A stretch of DNA of 64,000 bases from Nonlabens sp. YIK11 (lineage in GTDB: Bacteria > Bacteroidota > Bacteroidia > Flavobacteriales > Flavobacteriaceae), in contig NZ_LBMJ01000001.1 in NCBI RefSeq assembly GCF_001413925.1, positions 682,001 to 746,000 of the forward strand, read 5' to 3'. The position numbers and the translations under genes were made by a program. Each line of letters begins with the position of its first letter. The first letter of the stretch is position 1. Below, one piece after another: positions 36,501 to 44,897 of this stretch. The notes below the pieces were generated by a model. The model was not told the origin of the DNA. It saw nothing but the letters and a program-made list of their open reading frames with translations, and searched no databases.

Positions 36501-36786
36501 AATGTACACATTTACACAGCAATCTGCTTTAAGTGAGGAATCATTAAACCGTAATGATTTGATGGTGTATCCAAATCCATTCGATTCTGAAATCATAATT
36601 AAATTCCCATCAGAAAATGTAAAATCTTTTTTGTTGTACGATATGACTGGTAGATTACTATTTTTCAAAACTGTAGATTCTAGGACGGAAAATATTGACA
36701 CATCATTATTAAGCGCTGGATCATATCTACTTTTATTAAGAGGTGAAAAGGGAACCTCAGTACATTATCAGCTCAAGAAAATATAA
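33583..36786 (+). CDS. Large secreted Asp-box repeat protein with T9SS sorting domain
   Basis: 1067 residues. Signal peptide (ends IFAQN, about 19). Residues about 40-590 hold roughly a dozen BNR/Ycf48-like Asp-box units (DSGETW, DGSTW, GGDSW, GGVTW, GGQSW, SGKSW, GGNQW), forming one or two beta propellers. Several fibronectin-like segments (TNYYLRL, YYYRLK) follow to about 980. The last ~80 residues are a type A T9SS C-terminal sorting domain starting MVYPNPFDSEI and ending in SAGSYLLLLRGE. The protein is therefore exported and attached to the surface. The gene is noticeably richer in A+T than its neighbours. Target or ligand unknown. Confidence 0.85.
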   Translation: MKYFFTVIFFLISYLIFAQNEWEQLYPDIFPGKIILVDHLNESQSIVVTANEFYKSFDSGETWVMMKRFTGSNFSSASIVDNTIVLFGGSRIFISGDDGSTWESKNTGNSSFDAKFNMVNKNLFYVTNGYSYFVTKNGGDSWTEKEVGSDTYISQLYFVNDKLGFALLREGSILKSEDGGVTWENVLNVPETSVSNTAIKFYNPNFGILSTNGKVFNTNNGGQSWDLMQNANHNFSDIYFLSENEFFLINPDIHYSQDGGRTFISEISLYNNVNSIDYQKGSGFIAGGDKKSLAISSNGVDWELKFIGSPNFKNLVMFDNYTGYHINNGKLYKSIDGGFAWVRMTEANPNFNQTNAIHEASFISVEVGYARKGDHEIIKTIDGGLTWSRYFFESNGSITYLKAIGNDNIIISGKNTQREKYSKIIFNDGQDFEIVSDNIFIKIEWLTDQLGFAIEADEQVLYRTIDSGKSWQKISNTIMTNIKSFDFVDDLIGYAGTNDGDLWKTINGGNQWELINQFQNEIINDIEFLDDKMGFFTSNKTRYTLDGGLNFASLTTGSKTLQIVGDYLYGTADRILRLDLNEIHFELITDQTTDQSSTQASIKAYASGPLINPNELSLEYSANGVTYIPVDSLEQSITPITNGEFKVESNLKQLNPSTTYYYRLKCNINGKFYYSKIKSFKTEKDVEIELISVETFYDYIGLNYSITSSDYSVEDLRLIYSSNSEGNDGSIIPTINSISAEQTTSQITFVNNLIPNTNYYLRLAGYINGNYFESDYYTVRTLSAIDFQITSIEEDPNFITINGTVKPWFRDASNITLEYGDNFFNNTTVGNINNVESGLISNIKFNIPRLDNDVLYKFRLRATLDGKLFYSEISKIILGQDRWLINGKNDFSLLSSPVLEMLGYSKNDKFNSIGINYGEDTTMKNNIEFDISNQPTNGFLNKKFHLYNIKQDHQYYYQFYAIDAARRTQIQSAMYTFTQQSALSEESLNRNDLMVYPNPFDSEIIIKFPSENVKSFLLYDMTGRLLFFKTVDSRTENIDTSLLSAGSYLLLLRGEKGTSVHYQLKKI

Positions 36787-36806
36787 TTTCATTTCAAAAA
36801 ATATTT

Positions 36807-37790
36807 TTGAGCATTCCATCACAAGCATTTGAGCAATATACTGTAGGGTTTTACAACTTAGAAAATTTCTTTGATTTCCAGAATGACCAACATATCCTCG
36901 ATGACAGCTTCACCACACTAGGTCGTAATGAATGGAATGAAAACAGGTACAACAAGAAGCTCCAAAAAATAAGTGATGCCATAAGTCAGATAGGTGCCGA
37001 TTATACAGGTAACCTTCCAGCTGTCCTGGGCGTTGCCGAGGTAGAGAATAAAAAAGTCCTGAACGACTTGATCCAACAACCCAAGCTACGTAATCATAAA
37101 TACAGCTACGTGCATTTCAATAGTCCGGATGAACGCGGTATTGATGTGGCCTTACTATATAGGACCGATGTTTTTGAAGTCTTGGAATCGCGGCCTATCA
37201 CTTTGTTGATTGAAGATGATATGGGAATAAGGGACACCACTAGGGATATTCTGTATGTGAAAGGCAAGCTTGCAGGCACCACGCTACATATCTATGTGAA
37301 TCACTGGCCGTCCAGGCGTAATGGTTCTGGAACGACTGAGTACAAAAGAGCACTTGCTGCCCAACAGCTCATGGAGCATGTCTATCACATAGACGATGCG
37401 GGAAACCGTAGGCAACGACTGGAAAAGGACAATACCTTCATTATCATCATGGGCGATTTTAATGACGATCCAGAAAACGATAGTATTACCAAAGGTATCT
37501 TACCGCATGGTTTTGACAATATAACGGCACCGCTCAAGAACTTTCATCGCGGATCGCTCAACCATAAGTTCAAATGGAATCTTTTTGACCAGATCATGGT
37601 AAGCGAGAACCTGCACAATGATATACCTGGCGATTTGTTTGTCCACAAGGCAGATATTTTTGACGACATCATGTTGCGCCAGTGGAAAGGAAAATACCGC
37701 GGACAGCCAGCGCGTACTTTTGCCGGTGGTAGGTATGCTGGTGGATTTAGTGATCACTTTCCCGTGTACACCGTGTTGAGACGTAATTGA
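36807..37790 (+). CDS. Endonuclease/exonuclease/phosphatase family protein lacking a signal peptide
   Basis: 327 residues from a TTG start; no ATG exists in frame before the conserved core. Catalytic EEP motifs are intact: VGFYNLENFFD, GVAEVENKKVL with the metal-binding Glu, YVNHWPSRR, MGDFNDDPEND and the final GFSDHFPVY. The paralogue at 42290 has a signal peptide, whereas here the residues before YTVGFYNLEN look like a remnant. It begins 20 nt after the T9SS protein gene, whose arrival may have cut off the 5' end. Cleaves phosphodiesters or phosphomonoesters; substrate unknown. Confidence 0.75.
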   Translation: MSIPSQAFEQYTVGFYNLENFFDFQNDQHILDDSFTTLGRNEWNENRYNKKLQKISDAISQIGADYTGNLPAVLGVAEVENKKVLNDLIQQPKLRNHKYSYVHFNSPDERGIDVALLYRTDVFEVLESRPITLLIEDDMGIRDTTRDILYVKGKLAGTTLHIYVNHWPSRRNGSGTTEYKRALAAQQLMEHVYHIDDAGNRRQRLEKDNTFIIIMGDFNDDPENDSITKGILPHGFDNITAPLKNFHRGSLNHKFKWNLFDQIMVSENLHNDIPGDLFVHKADIFDDIMLRQWKGKYRGQPARTFAGGRYAGGFSDHFPVYTVLRRN

Positions 37791-37796
37791 TTACAT

Positions 37797-37830
37797 AAAA
37801 AAACCACTGCCATCAAAGCAGTGGTTCTTT
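37797..37830 (-). terminator. Terminator in convergent gap
   Basis: AACCACTGC-catcaaa-GCAGTGGTT, a 9-bp stem with a run of seven A on the left, i.e. a T-run for the minus-strand DUF5689 gene. It may also work for the plus strand (CTTTG only). Confidence 0.75.
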
Positions 37831-37840
37831 GTATTTGTTA

Positions 37841-37856
37841 CGCTTTCGCGAAAGCG
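37841..37856. repeat. Iterated palindrome copy 12 (perfect core)
   Basis: Perfect core in the convergent gap between the EEP and DUF5689 genes, next to a separate terminator. Confidence 0.95.
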
Positions 37857-37870
37857 AAATCCATCAAGTC

Positions 37871-39292
37871 TTAGTTGCTGGTAATAGTGACATCATCTAA
37901 TTGATAACCACCATTTGCTGCGCCGCTGTTACCACCGCCATCAGCCTCGTTACCCGTGTACTTAAAGGCAATTGCACCAGTGCCGTCCACACAGTCAAGA
38001 GAAACATTTCCTGAAGAAACAAAGTTTCTAAAGAACTCGCTGTTAGGAACTACAGTGGCGTCTGCCAATGCGCTCCAAGTAGCCGTTTCAACACCTGCAG
38101 GTGTTCCATCCCAGTCATTGGAGAAAAGAACCTCTAGAGTCGAAGCATCTGCAAAATCATTTGAAGTAAAGAAGTTGAGCACCTCACCGGTTTGTGCATC
38201 AAAGTCTATTTGTGGAGTGATCAACCAGGCGATAGAGCTATCATCACCACTTCTAAAGGTAGTTGCTCTTGTTGCAGGGCTGTTTCTATCGCCATCAAAA
38301 TAAGATTCCCATTGCACGGTACCAGCTTGTACATAATTGGTCCAACCGGCTGGCATGGTAGCAGTATTGTTCACACCACCATTAAAGTCTTCATCTATTA
38401 AGGTATTAGCACCAGGTCCATTTGCAGTGCCACAGGCAACCACGTCAAACTCACAACGAGTAGTTGGATCAAAATCAAAATTTGATGGAGCATTTGCTTT
38501 CAATACAAAAAACTCATCTCTAAAATCTCTCAAGATAAGCCCATCGATGGAGCCACTACCTTCAGGAACTCTGATGGATTTAAAATCTGCAAAGGTTGAA
38601 GTTTGAAAAACTAAAGGCGTCGCAAAGAAGTCTTCGCAAGTTTGAATCAGACGGTCACCGTCAAAGGTGTCACCTCTTTCTGTCGCAAATGTCTTTCCTA
38701 ATTCAGAATCTAAAAACTGAACGTTAGACACTCTTACCCATTGGTTTTCTAGTGACTCGCTTACCTCGCTTAAAGAAATTTGCTTAGGAACGATTGTCGC
38801 TGTTTCTTCATCACGCAGGATAGTATTCAAAACTTCTGAAGCAAATATTCTTTCAAGATCCTCGCCTATACCTAATGTGTAAACACCATTGGATTCTCCT
38901 AATGTTAAACCATCTAATTTGATATACACTTTACGACCAAAGTTAAAACGGGTGAACAAAGGACTAAGATCTGCCTGAACGTTTACTCCAACAGTAGGAT
39001 TTTCAGGAGCATTCTGGATCACTAATTCTTTAAAGTAATTACCACCTTCATCGCTAGAAACGACATAACCTTCAACAAAGCCATCTGTTTCATCAAATGT
39101 AATAGGCTCTGGATCTTGTCCACCAAAGGTATTCTCGTACTGGTTAATAATGGTTGTGAGATTAGCGGTGCCAGCAGGAGCTTCTACCACAACCTCATTC
39201 AAATCTGGTATTGCAAAATCATCATCTTCTACACAAGAAAAAGAGATCGCAACTACTGCTAGAAAGGCAAAGAGTTTATTTAAATTTTTCAT
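37871..39292 (-). CDS. DUF5689 surface lipoprotein with choice-of-anchor J-like domain
   Basis: 473 residues from the ATG encoding MKNLNKLFAFLAVVAISFSC; an ATG 24 nt upstream only adds polar residues. The lipobox Cys is about residue 20. Residues about 40-260 match DUF5689 (GFVEGYVVSSDEGGNYFKEL, LDGLTLGESNGVYTLG). The last ~180 residues are a beta-sandwich with LIDEDFNGG...MPAGWTNY and GGYQLDDVTI, a choice-of-anchor J/cleaved-adhesin-like layout. It follows the TonB receptor by 34 nt, so the pair probably forms a surface binding and uptake complex. Confidence 0.85.
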   Translation of the reverse strand: MKNLNKLFAFLAVVAISFSCVEDDDFAIPDLNEVVVEAPAGTANLTTIINQYENTFGGQDPEPITFDETDGFVEGYVVSSDEGGNYFKELVIQNAPENPTVGVNVQADLSPLFTRFNFGRKVYIKLDGLTLGESNGVYTLGIGEDLERIFASEVLNTILRDEETATIVPKQISLSEVSESLENQWVRVSNVQFLDSELGKTFATERGDTFDGDRLIQTCEDFFATPLVFQTSTFADFKSIRVPEGSGSIDGLILRDFRDEFFVLKANAPSNFDFDPTTRCEFDVVACGTANGPGANTLIDEDFNGGVNNTATMPAGWTNYVQAGTVQWESYFDGDRNSPATRATTFRSGDDSSIAWLITPQIDFDAQTGEVLNFFTSNDFADASTLEVLFSNDWDGTPAGVETATWSALADATVVPNSEFFRNFVSSGNVSLDCVDGTGAIAFKYTGNEADGGGNSGAANGGYQLDDVTITSN

Positions 39293-39326
39293 TTCTCTGT
39301 TATTTATAAATTTCATTATAGCTTTT

Positions 39327-42161
39327 TTAGAATCTTAGGTAAACATTTAGGTAGTAGGTAGCCCCATTACCAAAAAAGTATCGAGGTGCAAAAACCTGAG
39401 TTGGGTTGTTCACGTCATCATTTAAGGACTGGAAAGTAGCAGTACGCGACTGCTCAAAACCTCCTGTTTTGTATTCAATATTAAATACGTTGTTTATGGT
39501 AGCAAAGAAACCAACATACTTATCGTCAATTCTCCACGATTTACCGCCTATGACATTCACAAGTACATAATCGTCAAATTGTTCTTGCTTTAAAAGTTCT
39601 TTGGCAAGTACTGGATCAAAATCATTGAATTCCTGACCGTCAACATCTAATCTAAATCGGTCAGATCTTCTTATGATACTAGGATCAATATAACCATTGG
39701 CAAAATAGTTGGCAGTAACTCCTATGTTCCAGTATTCTGGATCACGATATTCAAAACCTATTTGTGCAGCTGTTTCTGGTCCACCTGCGACATGGTAGTC
39801 CTTGATGTTTACAGAACCGTCACCAAATCTAATCTCTCCATCAAAGTCATCGCTGGTATAATACACTTCTGCATTATCAGAGTACACATTTTGTCCCGCT
39901 GCCACCGCAGCCTTCAAATTAATGGTAGGTGTTATTTGATACTCAATACCTAGTTCCATACCGTAGTTTCTTCTGTCGATACCCGTTACTACTTCTTGGA
40001 TAAATCCACCTTCTTCACCCTGAAAGTTTTCTGTAAAGAAGAAGTTGATGTCATTTCCATCTTCAAATTGAGTATAGTAACCTGTAGCCCTCAATTTTAG
40101 AATAGGAGAACGATAGATGTAGCTACCGTCAAAACTGTAGCTCTTCTCTGATTCCAGTCCGTTAACGATAAGGTTGTTTTGGCGAGCATTGACAAAGGTG
40201 TTTCTTATGTATGGTGCTCTTGTGATGTATGCTCCATTAAAGTTAAGTAGGTTCAAACCATTGATTTTGTAGGTAGCACCACCTTTCACACCAAAGTTTG
40301 TAAAATCAACTTTCTCACTTTTTCCAAAAGATTCGTTTCCTAAAAAGTTTCCATTTTCATAAAGTCCATCACGTTGGTAGTCTGTTTGGGTAACAGATCC
40401 CGCCACGAAGTAATCAATCTTATTGGATTTAAACTGTGCTTGTGCAAACGCGTTGACTACATTAGCATCAATGATGTAATTGTACTTGTAACGGTCACCT
40501 TCACCTACGATTCGGTTTGGGTTGCGTACATCAGATTGCGCAGCATCATTTTGAATTTGATCTATGTTGGAAGCTTCTTCTGCAAAGAAATCTACGTCTA
40601 GAAAACCAGTTCCACCTAGAAGGTCTTGTAACAATGCATAATTTTCACTTCTAAGCTTTCTGTAATTAGCACCTGCAGTAAGCAAGATATTGTCTGCTAG
40701 GTCTGCTGTAAGAATGGTGCTTGCTTGAAACTGATTGTCATCGATTCTGTCTTCTTGAATCGCATAAATAGAGTTGCCACCATCCTCACGAACGGTCAAA
40801 TTTTGTCTGTATAAATCTTCCCAATCCAATTGCCCATCATTGATAAAGGCTTGTTCTGCTCTGTAGGCGTTGGCAAGGTCTATCGGCGTGTTACCGCGTC
40901 TCAAGAAATAGCTGGGTAGATTTTGATAATAATCTGGATTAGGGTTAGGCGCGCCACCTATGTAAACATCACGGCCTAGAGTGTTGTCCAGTCTTGTACC
41001 ACCATTGTCAATTCTGGTATTTCCAATTTTACCAAACTGGTAAGAAGTATTGGTCTGCAGCTGTACTTTAGGAGAGATCGTCCAGTAGTGGTTCAACATC
41101 AAGATAGGCTCGTCAATTTCTCTTATTCTGGAGTTGCGTTGTGCGTTGTCCTGTATTCCCCAGAATGGGTTGTACTCTATACCTTTAAGGTCTTTGATCT
41201 CTTCTGTAATCGCAGTTCTACGACCACGTCTGTTAGAAGCATATATACCGGTAAAATTCAAGAAGTGATTCTCACTCAGCTTACGTTCTACATTAAGACT
41301 GACTGAATTTGCATCGTATAAAGTTCCATCTACAAAGCCTTCTTCACCGCTTCTTCTGGAAGCAGTAATCGCATAAGCCCAACCGCTGCTAAGCAAACCA
41401 CTTTTATAGGTTCCCATAAAGCGAGCGCGGTAACTTCTATTGGCACTGGCGTAGGAAATCTGTGAACCTGCACGTTGTTGTGAAGCTCTCATGTCAATAC
41501 TTTGTACACCGCCGTATCCACCAAAGGTATCGTCTGCAGGTGCCAGTCCCATGGTGAAGGTCTGGTTGCGTTGCAGGTCGTTGATGCCGCCCCAATTGGA
41601 CCACTGTGGTCTACCAGAGAATTGCTTGTTCATTTCAAGACCGTTGATGAGGATTTTACCGTCTTCACTATTAAGACCTCTAGGTCTAAAGAATGTCGCA
41701 CTAAAATCAAAAGCAGCCGCTCTTAAAAATTGATCTCTAGTGGCTTGTAATAATCCAGAAACATTGTTTGCGGCATTATCGTCATCAGCGAGGTCATTCT
41801 CAGTTAAGGAAACGATTCCTTGAGCCTGTTCTTGTTGTACATTATCCACCTTTAAATAAAGAGGATCTAGATTTACCGTGGAACCTTTAATGATCACCAC
41901 TGGAATGTTGCGGGTTAGATATTCATTGGACTCGATGATTACCATTTGGTCACCTTCCTCAAGGTCCTGTTCAAAAACAAAATATCCCTGCGCGTCTGTA
42001 GTTGCTTGAAGGTTTGAACCTCTTATCGTGATGATCGCACCAGGAATGGGTTCTTCAGTAGTCTCGTCAATGACGCGACCTTTAAGCAGTTCTTGTGCCA
42101 TTCCTAGAGTAGAAGTGAGCATCATGACAGCCAGGAAAAGTCTGGAGTAGAATTGATTCAT
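39327..42161 (-). CDS. TonB-dependent outer-membrane receptor
   Basis: 944 residues. Signal peptide (to GMAQE, about 23), CarboxypepD_reg-like domain (about 25-105, GRVIDETTEEPIPGAII), plug domain (about 130-260), then a 22-strand-type barrel ending YYLNVYLRF with a terminal Phe. It imports large ligands using TonB energy. The DUF5689 lipoprotein follows downstream, and nuclease/phosphatase genes flank the pair on both sides. This suggests, but does not prove, that nucleic-acid fragments or phosphate esters are the ligands. A TAGTTTTG box lies 38 nt before the ATG. Confidence 0.9.
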   Translation of the reverse strand: MNQFYSRLFLAVMMLTSTLGMAQELLKGRVIDETTEEPIPGAIITIRGSNLQATTDAQGYFVFEQDLEEGDQMVIIESNEYLTRNIPVVIIKGSTVNLDPLYLKVDNVQQEQAQGIVSLTENDLADDDNAANNVSGLLQATRDQFLRAAAFDFSATFFRPRGLNSEDGKILINGLEMNKQFSGRPQWSNWGGINDLQRNQTFTMGLAPADDTFGGYGGVQSIDMRASQQRAGSQISYASANRSYRARFMGTYKSGLLSSGWAYAITASRRSGEEGFVDGTLYDANSVSLNVERKLSENHFLNFTGIYASNRRGRRTAITEEIKDLKGIEYNPFWGIQDNAQRNSRIREIDEPILMLNHYWTISPKVQLQTNTSYQFGKIGNTRIDNGGTRLDNTLGRDVYIGGAPNPNPDYYQNLPSYFLRRGNTPIDLANAYRAEQAFINDGQLDWEDLYRQNLTVREDGGNSIYAIQEDRIDDNQFQASTILTADLADNILLTAGANYRKLRSENYALLQDLLGGTGFLDVDFFAEEASNIDQIQNDAAQSDVRNPNRIVGEGDRYKYNYIIDANVVNAFAQAQFKSNKIDYFVAGSVTQTDYQRDGLYENGNFLGNESFGKSEKVDFTNFGVKGGATYKINGLNLLNFNGAYITRAPYIRNTFVNARQNNLIVNGLESEKSYSFDGSYIYRSPILKLRATGYYTQFEDGNDINFFFTENFQGEEGGFIQEVVTGIDRRNYGMELGIEYQITPTINLKAAVAAGQNVYSDNAEVYYTSDDFDGEIRFGDGSVNIKDYHVAGGPETAAQIGFEYRDPEYWNIGVTANYFANGYIDPSIIRRSDRFRLDVDGQEFNDFDPVLAKELLKQEQFDDYVLVNVIGGKSWRIDDKYVGFFATINNVFNIEYKTGGFEQSRTATFQSLNDDVNNPTQVFAPRYFFGNGATYYLNVYLRF

Positions 42162-42199
42162 TTTTAGTTAATATTATTATAACGTTATGTATGAGCGGG

Positions 42200-42207
42200 C
42201 AAAACTA
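42200..42207 (-). promoter_or_regulatory. Predicted -7 promoter element of the TonB receptor/DUF5689 operon
   Basis: TAGTTTTG on the minus strand, 38 nt before the receptor start. Confidence 0.5.
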
Positions 42208-42289
42208 CATAATTATATTGGCTAACGTACCTTTGGCCTGTCGTTTGCTTTAAATTTTACACAAACATAAACTTAGAAGTATTCAAGAT

Positions 42290-43384
42290 ATGTACAAATA
42301 TTTGATAATGAGTGTTTTGTCTTATTTCGCTTTCGCGAAAGCGGCAACAGCACAAACCCCTGAAGCCAAGCAGTATAAGGTTCAAACCATCGCCTTCTAC
42401 AATCTGGAAAACCTTTTTGACACTGAAGATGATACCACCATCTTTGATGAGGCTAGCCCTATTATGGAGATGGACGCAGGTATACGTGAAGAAGTGTATC
42501 AAAAGAAGCTGTCTAACATGGCCAGAGTCATCCGTAAAATTGGAGCAGAAAAATCTCAATCTGCACCTACCATTCTAGGCGTTTGTGAGGTGGAAAACCG
42601 TAAGGTTCTTGAAGACCTGGTGAATCATCCACTGCTGCGAGAGTTTGATTATGGTATCGAACATTTCAATTCTCCAGACCGTCGCGGTATTGATACGGGC
42701 TTTTTATACAAAAAGCGCGAATTCAAGGTATTGAACAGTACCCATAAAGAACTGTTGATTTACGATGCTGTAGATGGAGATCGTATTTATACCAGAGACC
42801 CGATTATCGTTACAGGTGAGCTGAATGGTGACAAGATGACCTTTATCGTTAATCACTGGCCATCACGTAGTGGTGGAGAACAAAAAAGCCGTAGTAAAAG
42901 AAATGCTGCTGCTGAACTCAATAAATCTATTATTGACAGTCTTCACAGTATAGATTCCATGTCTAAAATATTTGTGATGGGTGACCTTAATGACGACCCA
43001 ACAAATGAAAGCGTCAAGGATATCCTCAACGCTCAAGAAAATAGAGAAGAGGTAAAGCCACAAATGATCTATAATCCCTATCTACAAATGCATAGAGATG
43101 GTTACAGTACGCTATTCTATAGAGATGCGGGAAACCTATTTGATCAGATCATGTTTACCTATCCTATGCTAATGGAGGCGAACCAGTCCGGTTATCAATA
43201 CTGGCAATCCCATATTTATAACCCTAGTTTTATGAGCAATAAAACGGGACAGTATAAAGGTTATCCTTACCGAAGCTTTTTAGGGAGCACCTTTACAGGT
43301 GGTTTTAGTGATCACTTTCCTGTATATGTTTATGTCGTCAAGGAAATAACTAATGATGATCAGACCAATGTAGATCGTGACTAG
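42290..43384 (+). CDS. Secreted endonuclease/exonuclease/phosphatase family protein
   Basis: 364 residues with an N-terminal signal (YLIMSVLSYFAFAKAATAQ, cleaved near residue 22). EEP motifs: IAFYNLENLFDTED, LGVCEVENRKVLED, FIVNHWPSRSGG, MGDLNDDPTNE, GGFSDHFPVY. It is similar along its whole length to the gene at 36807. It is divergent from the TonB receptor and probably works with it outside the cytoplasm. Palindrome copy 13 forms the end of the signal peptide. A bidirectional hairpin follows. Confidence 0.88.
   Translation: MYKYLIMSVLSYFAFAKAATAQTPEAKQYKVQTIAFYNLENLFDTEDDTTIFDEASPIMEMDAGIREEVYQKKLSNMARVIRKIGAEKSQSAPTILGVCEVENRKVLEDLVNHPLLREFDYGIEHFNSPDRRGIDTGFLYKKREFKVLNSTHKELLIYDAVDGDRIYTRDPIIVTGELNGDKMTFIVNHWPSRSGGEQKSRSKRNAAAELNKSIIDSLHSIDSMSKIFVMGDLNDDPTNESVKDILNAQENREEVKPQMIYNPYLQMHRDGYSTLFYRDAGNLFDQIMFTYPMLMEANQSGYQYWQSHIYNPSFMSNKTGQYKGYPYRSFLGSTFTGGFSDHFPVYVYVVKEITNDDQTNVDRD
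42328..42343. repeat. Iterated palindrome copy 13 (perfect core)
   Basis: Perfect core inside the EEP gene, read as Phe-Ala-Phe-Ala-Lys-Ala at the signal-peptide end, as in batC. Confidence 0.95.
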
Positions 43385-43423
43385 CACTAGAAATACGATA
43401 TTTATTCAAGACTTAGTCTTTAA

Positions 43424-43456
43424 AAACAATGCGCTCAAGGAGCGCATTGTTTTTTT
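43424..43456. terminator. Bidirectional terminator between EEP gene and yraN
   Basis: AAACAATGCGCT-caagg-AGCGCATTGTTT, a 12-bp perfect stem with A and T runs on both sides, in the gap between convergent genes. Confidence 0.85.
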
Positions 43457-43817
43457 AGAAATGGTAAAAGGCATCTTCTAGATGTTCTATTCTCGTTCCT
43501 GCCTTGTTTTTTATGATGGCAACGATATCAAAGCGTACCTCAACATCGGGCTCGTCCAATTCTTCTACAAAATGATGGGTAGTCTCTACCAGCCTTTTGA
43601 TTTGTAGTGGTTTCAGGAAATCTTGTGGATCACCAAAATCTGGTGTGGACCTTGTTTTCACCTCGACAATCACGATAAGATCATCCATGCGCGCGATAAT
43701 ATCGATCTCGCCTTTTTGATAGGTGTAATTACGTGTCAATATTTGATACCCTTTTTTAAGAAGATGTGCAGCCGCAAGATCTTCACCTACTGAACCTAAT
43801 TCATTGTGCTGCGCCAT
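43455..43817 (-). CDS. YraN family endonuclease-like protein (UPF0102)
   Basis: 120 residues. Family features: GEDLAAAHLLKKGYQIL, TRNYTYQKGEIDIIARM with the nuclease-like Glu/Asp, and VIVEVKTRS (ExK). This is a PD-(D/E)XK-type fold of unknown cellular role. It lies 8 nt downstream of the LD-carboxypeptidase gene, so they are probably cotranscribed. Confidence 0.9.
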   Translation of the reverse strand: MAQHNELGSVGEDLAAAHLLKKGYQILTRNYTYQKGEIDIIARMDDLIVIVEVKTRSTPDFGDPQDFLKPLQIKRLVETTHHFVEELDEPDVEVRFDIVAIIKNKAGTRIEHLEDAFYHF

Positions 43818-43825
43818 ATCAATGA

Positions 43826-44728
43826 TTATTGCGAGATAGTGATGTATTCCTTTTTTATGGAAACCGTAATGTCTTTCCCTAGAGCAAAGCTATAATTATC
43901 TACCACATGCCCTGCTGGAAATCCATAGATCACAGGGTATGAATAGCCTGCAGTGTGCTCTTGAATAATCTCTTCCACCGTTTTTCCAAATGGTGTATCG
44001 TGATCTTTGATGTCGGTAAAGCCGCCAACGATAAGACCTTTCAAGCGGGCCAGTTTTCCAGCTCTTTTTAAGACGGTGACCATACGGTCCACGTGATACA
44101 GCAACTCATCCAGATCTTCTATAAATAGAAAATGTCCGTCCAATTCAGGAAACGTAGCAGAACCTAACATACTTACCAGCACAGATAGATTTCCGCCTAC
44201 AAGCGGCGCCTTGAGTGTGACAGGCTTTAGATGTTGTGTATTTGGTATTGTAAAGTTTTGTGGACTTTGGGTAGCTGCGTATTGAAAGCTTTCTCGAACG
44301 GCTTTGGACTTTTCTCCTATTTCCCTAGGCATAAAAGCATGCATACTTTGAAGGTCATTGCGCTGCCACAGTCCATGTAAGTGAGTAACATCAGAGTAGC
44401 CTATTAAGAGTTTGTTCTTGCCTTTCAAAATGCTCAAATCAATTTGATCCACCATTTTAACCGTGCCATAACCACCACGAGCAATCCATATAGCGTTGAC
44501 GTTTTCATCTTTTAAGGCTTCCATGAAATCGATGAGACGTTCCTCATTGGTTCCACCATATTGGTGATCTTTCTTACCAATGGTTTTTCCTAAACTAACT
44601 TGAAAACCCAAAGAGCTTAACCATTCTTTAGCTGGCTGTAGGTCTACCGCTTCAACAGATCGCGCAGTACATAAGATCCTAATATGGTCACCTTCACGCA
44701 GCGATGGAAATGGTTGATATGCTTTCAT
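43826..44728 (-). CDS. LD-carboxypeptidase (peptidase S66)
   Basis: 300 residues. It removes the terminal D-alanine from tetrapeptides during murein recycling, or hydrolyses related peptides. The S66 features are WIARGGYGTVKMVDQID, the nucleophile serine in LIGYSDVTHLHG (about residue 116), FLFIEDLDE with the catalytic Glu, and the late histidine in GFPAGHVVDNYSFALG. No signal peptide, so it is cytoplasmic. Operon with yraN. Confidence 0.92.
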   Translation of the reverse strand: MKAYQPFPSLREGDHIRILCTARSVEAVDLQPAKEWLSSLGFQVSLGKTIGKKDHQYGGTNEERLIDFMEALKDENVNAIWIARGGYGTVKMVDQIDLSILKGKNKLLIGYSDVTHLHGLWQRNDLQSMHAFMPREIGEKSKAVRESFQYAATQSPQNFTIPNTQHLKPVTLKAPLVGGNLSVLVSMLGSATFPELDGHFLFIEDLDELLYHVDRMVTVLKRAGKLARLKGLIVGGFTDIKDHDTPFGKTVEEIIQEHTAGYSYPVIYGFPAGHVVDNYSFALGKDITVSIKKEYITISQ

Positions 44729-44897
44729 AAATGACGGTCTTCAGTAGACTACATGGATTGGATTATGCCTCAAGCCTTCCTCTAAAAGTACTGGAAATAA
44801 TAGCAGCGATAAAATAAATCAAAACACTTTGTGCGAGGAGCACTAAGGCTGTGAATCACTTTGCAATCAGCAATCTAAATCAACTAAGACAATATAG

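Noticed and set aside
44763..44843. Hydrophobic 26-codon frame (GTG start, LLAQSVLIYFIAAIISS) on the minus strand before the LD-carboxypeptidase gene
   Set aside because: It may be a micropeptide or a gene remnant, but has only a GTG start, no other support and is very short.
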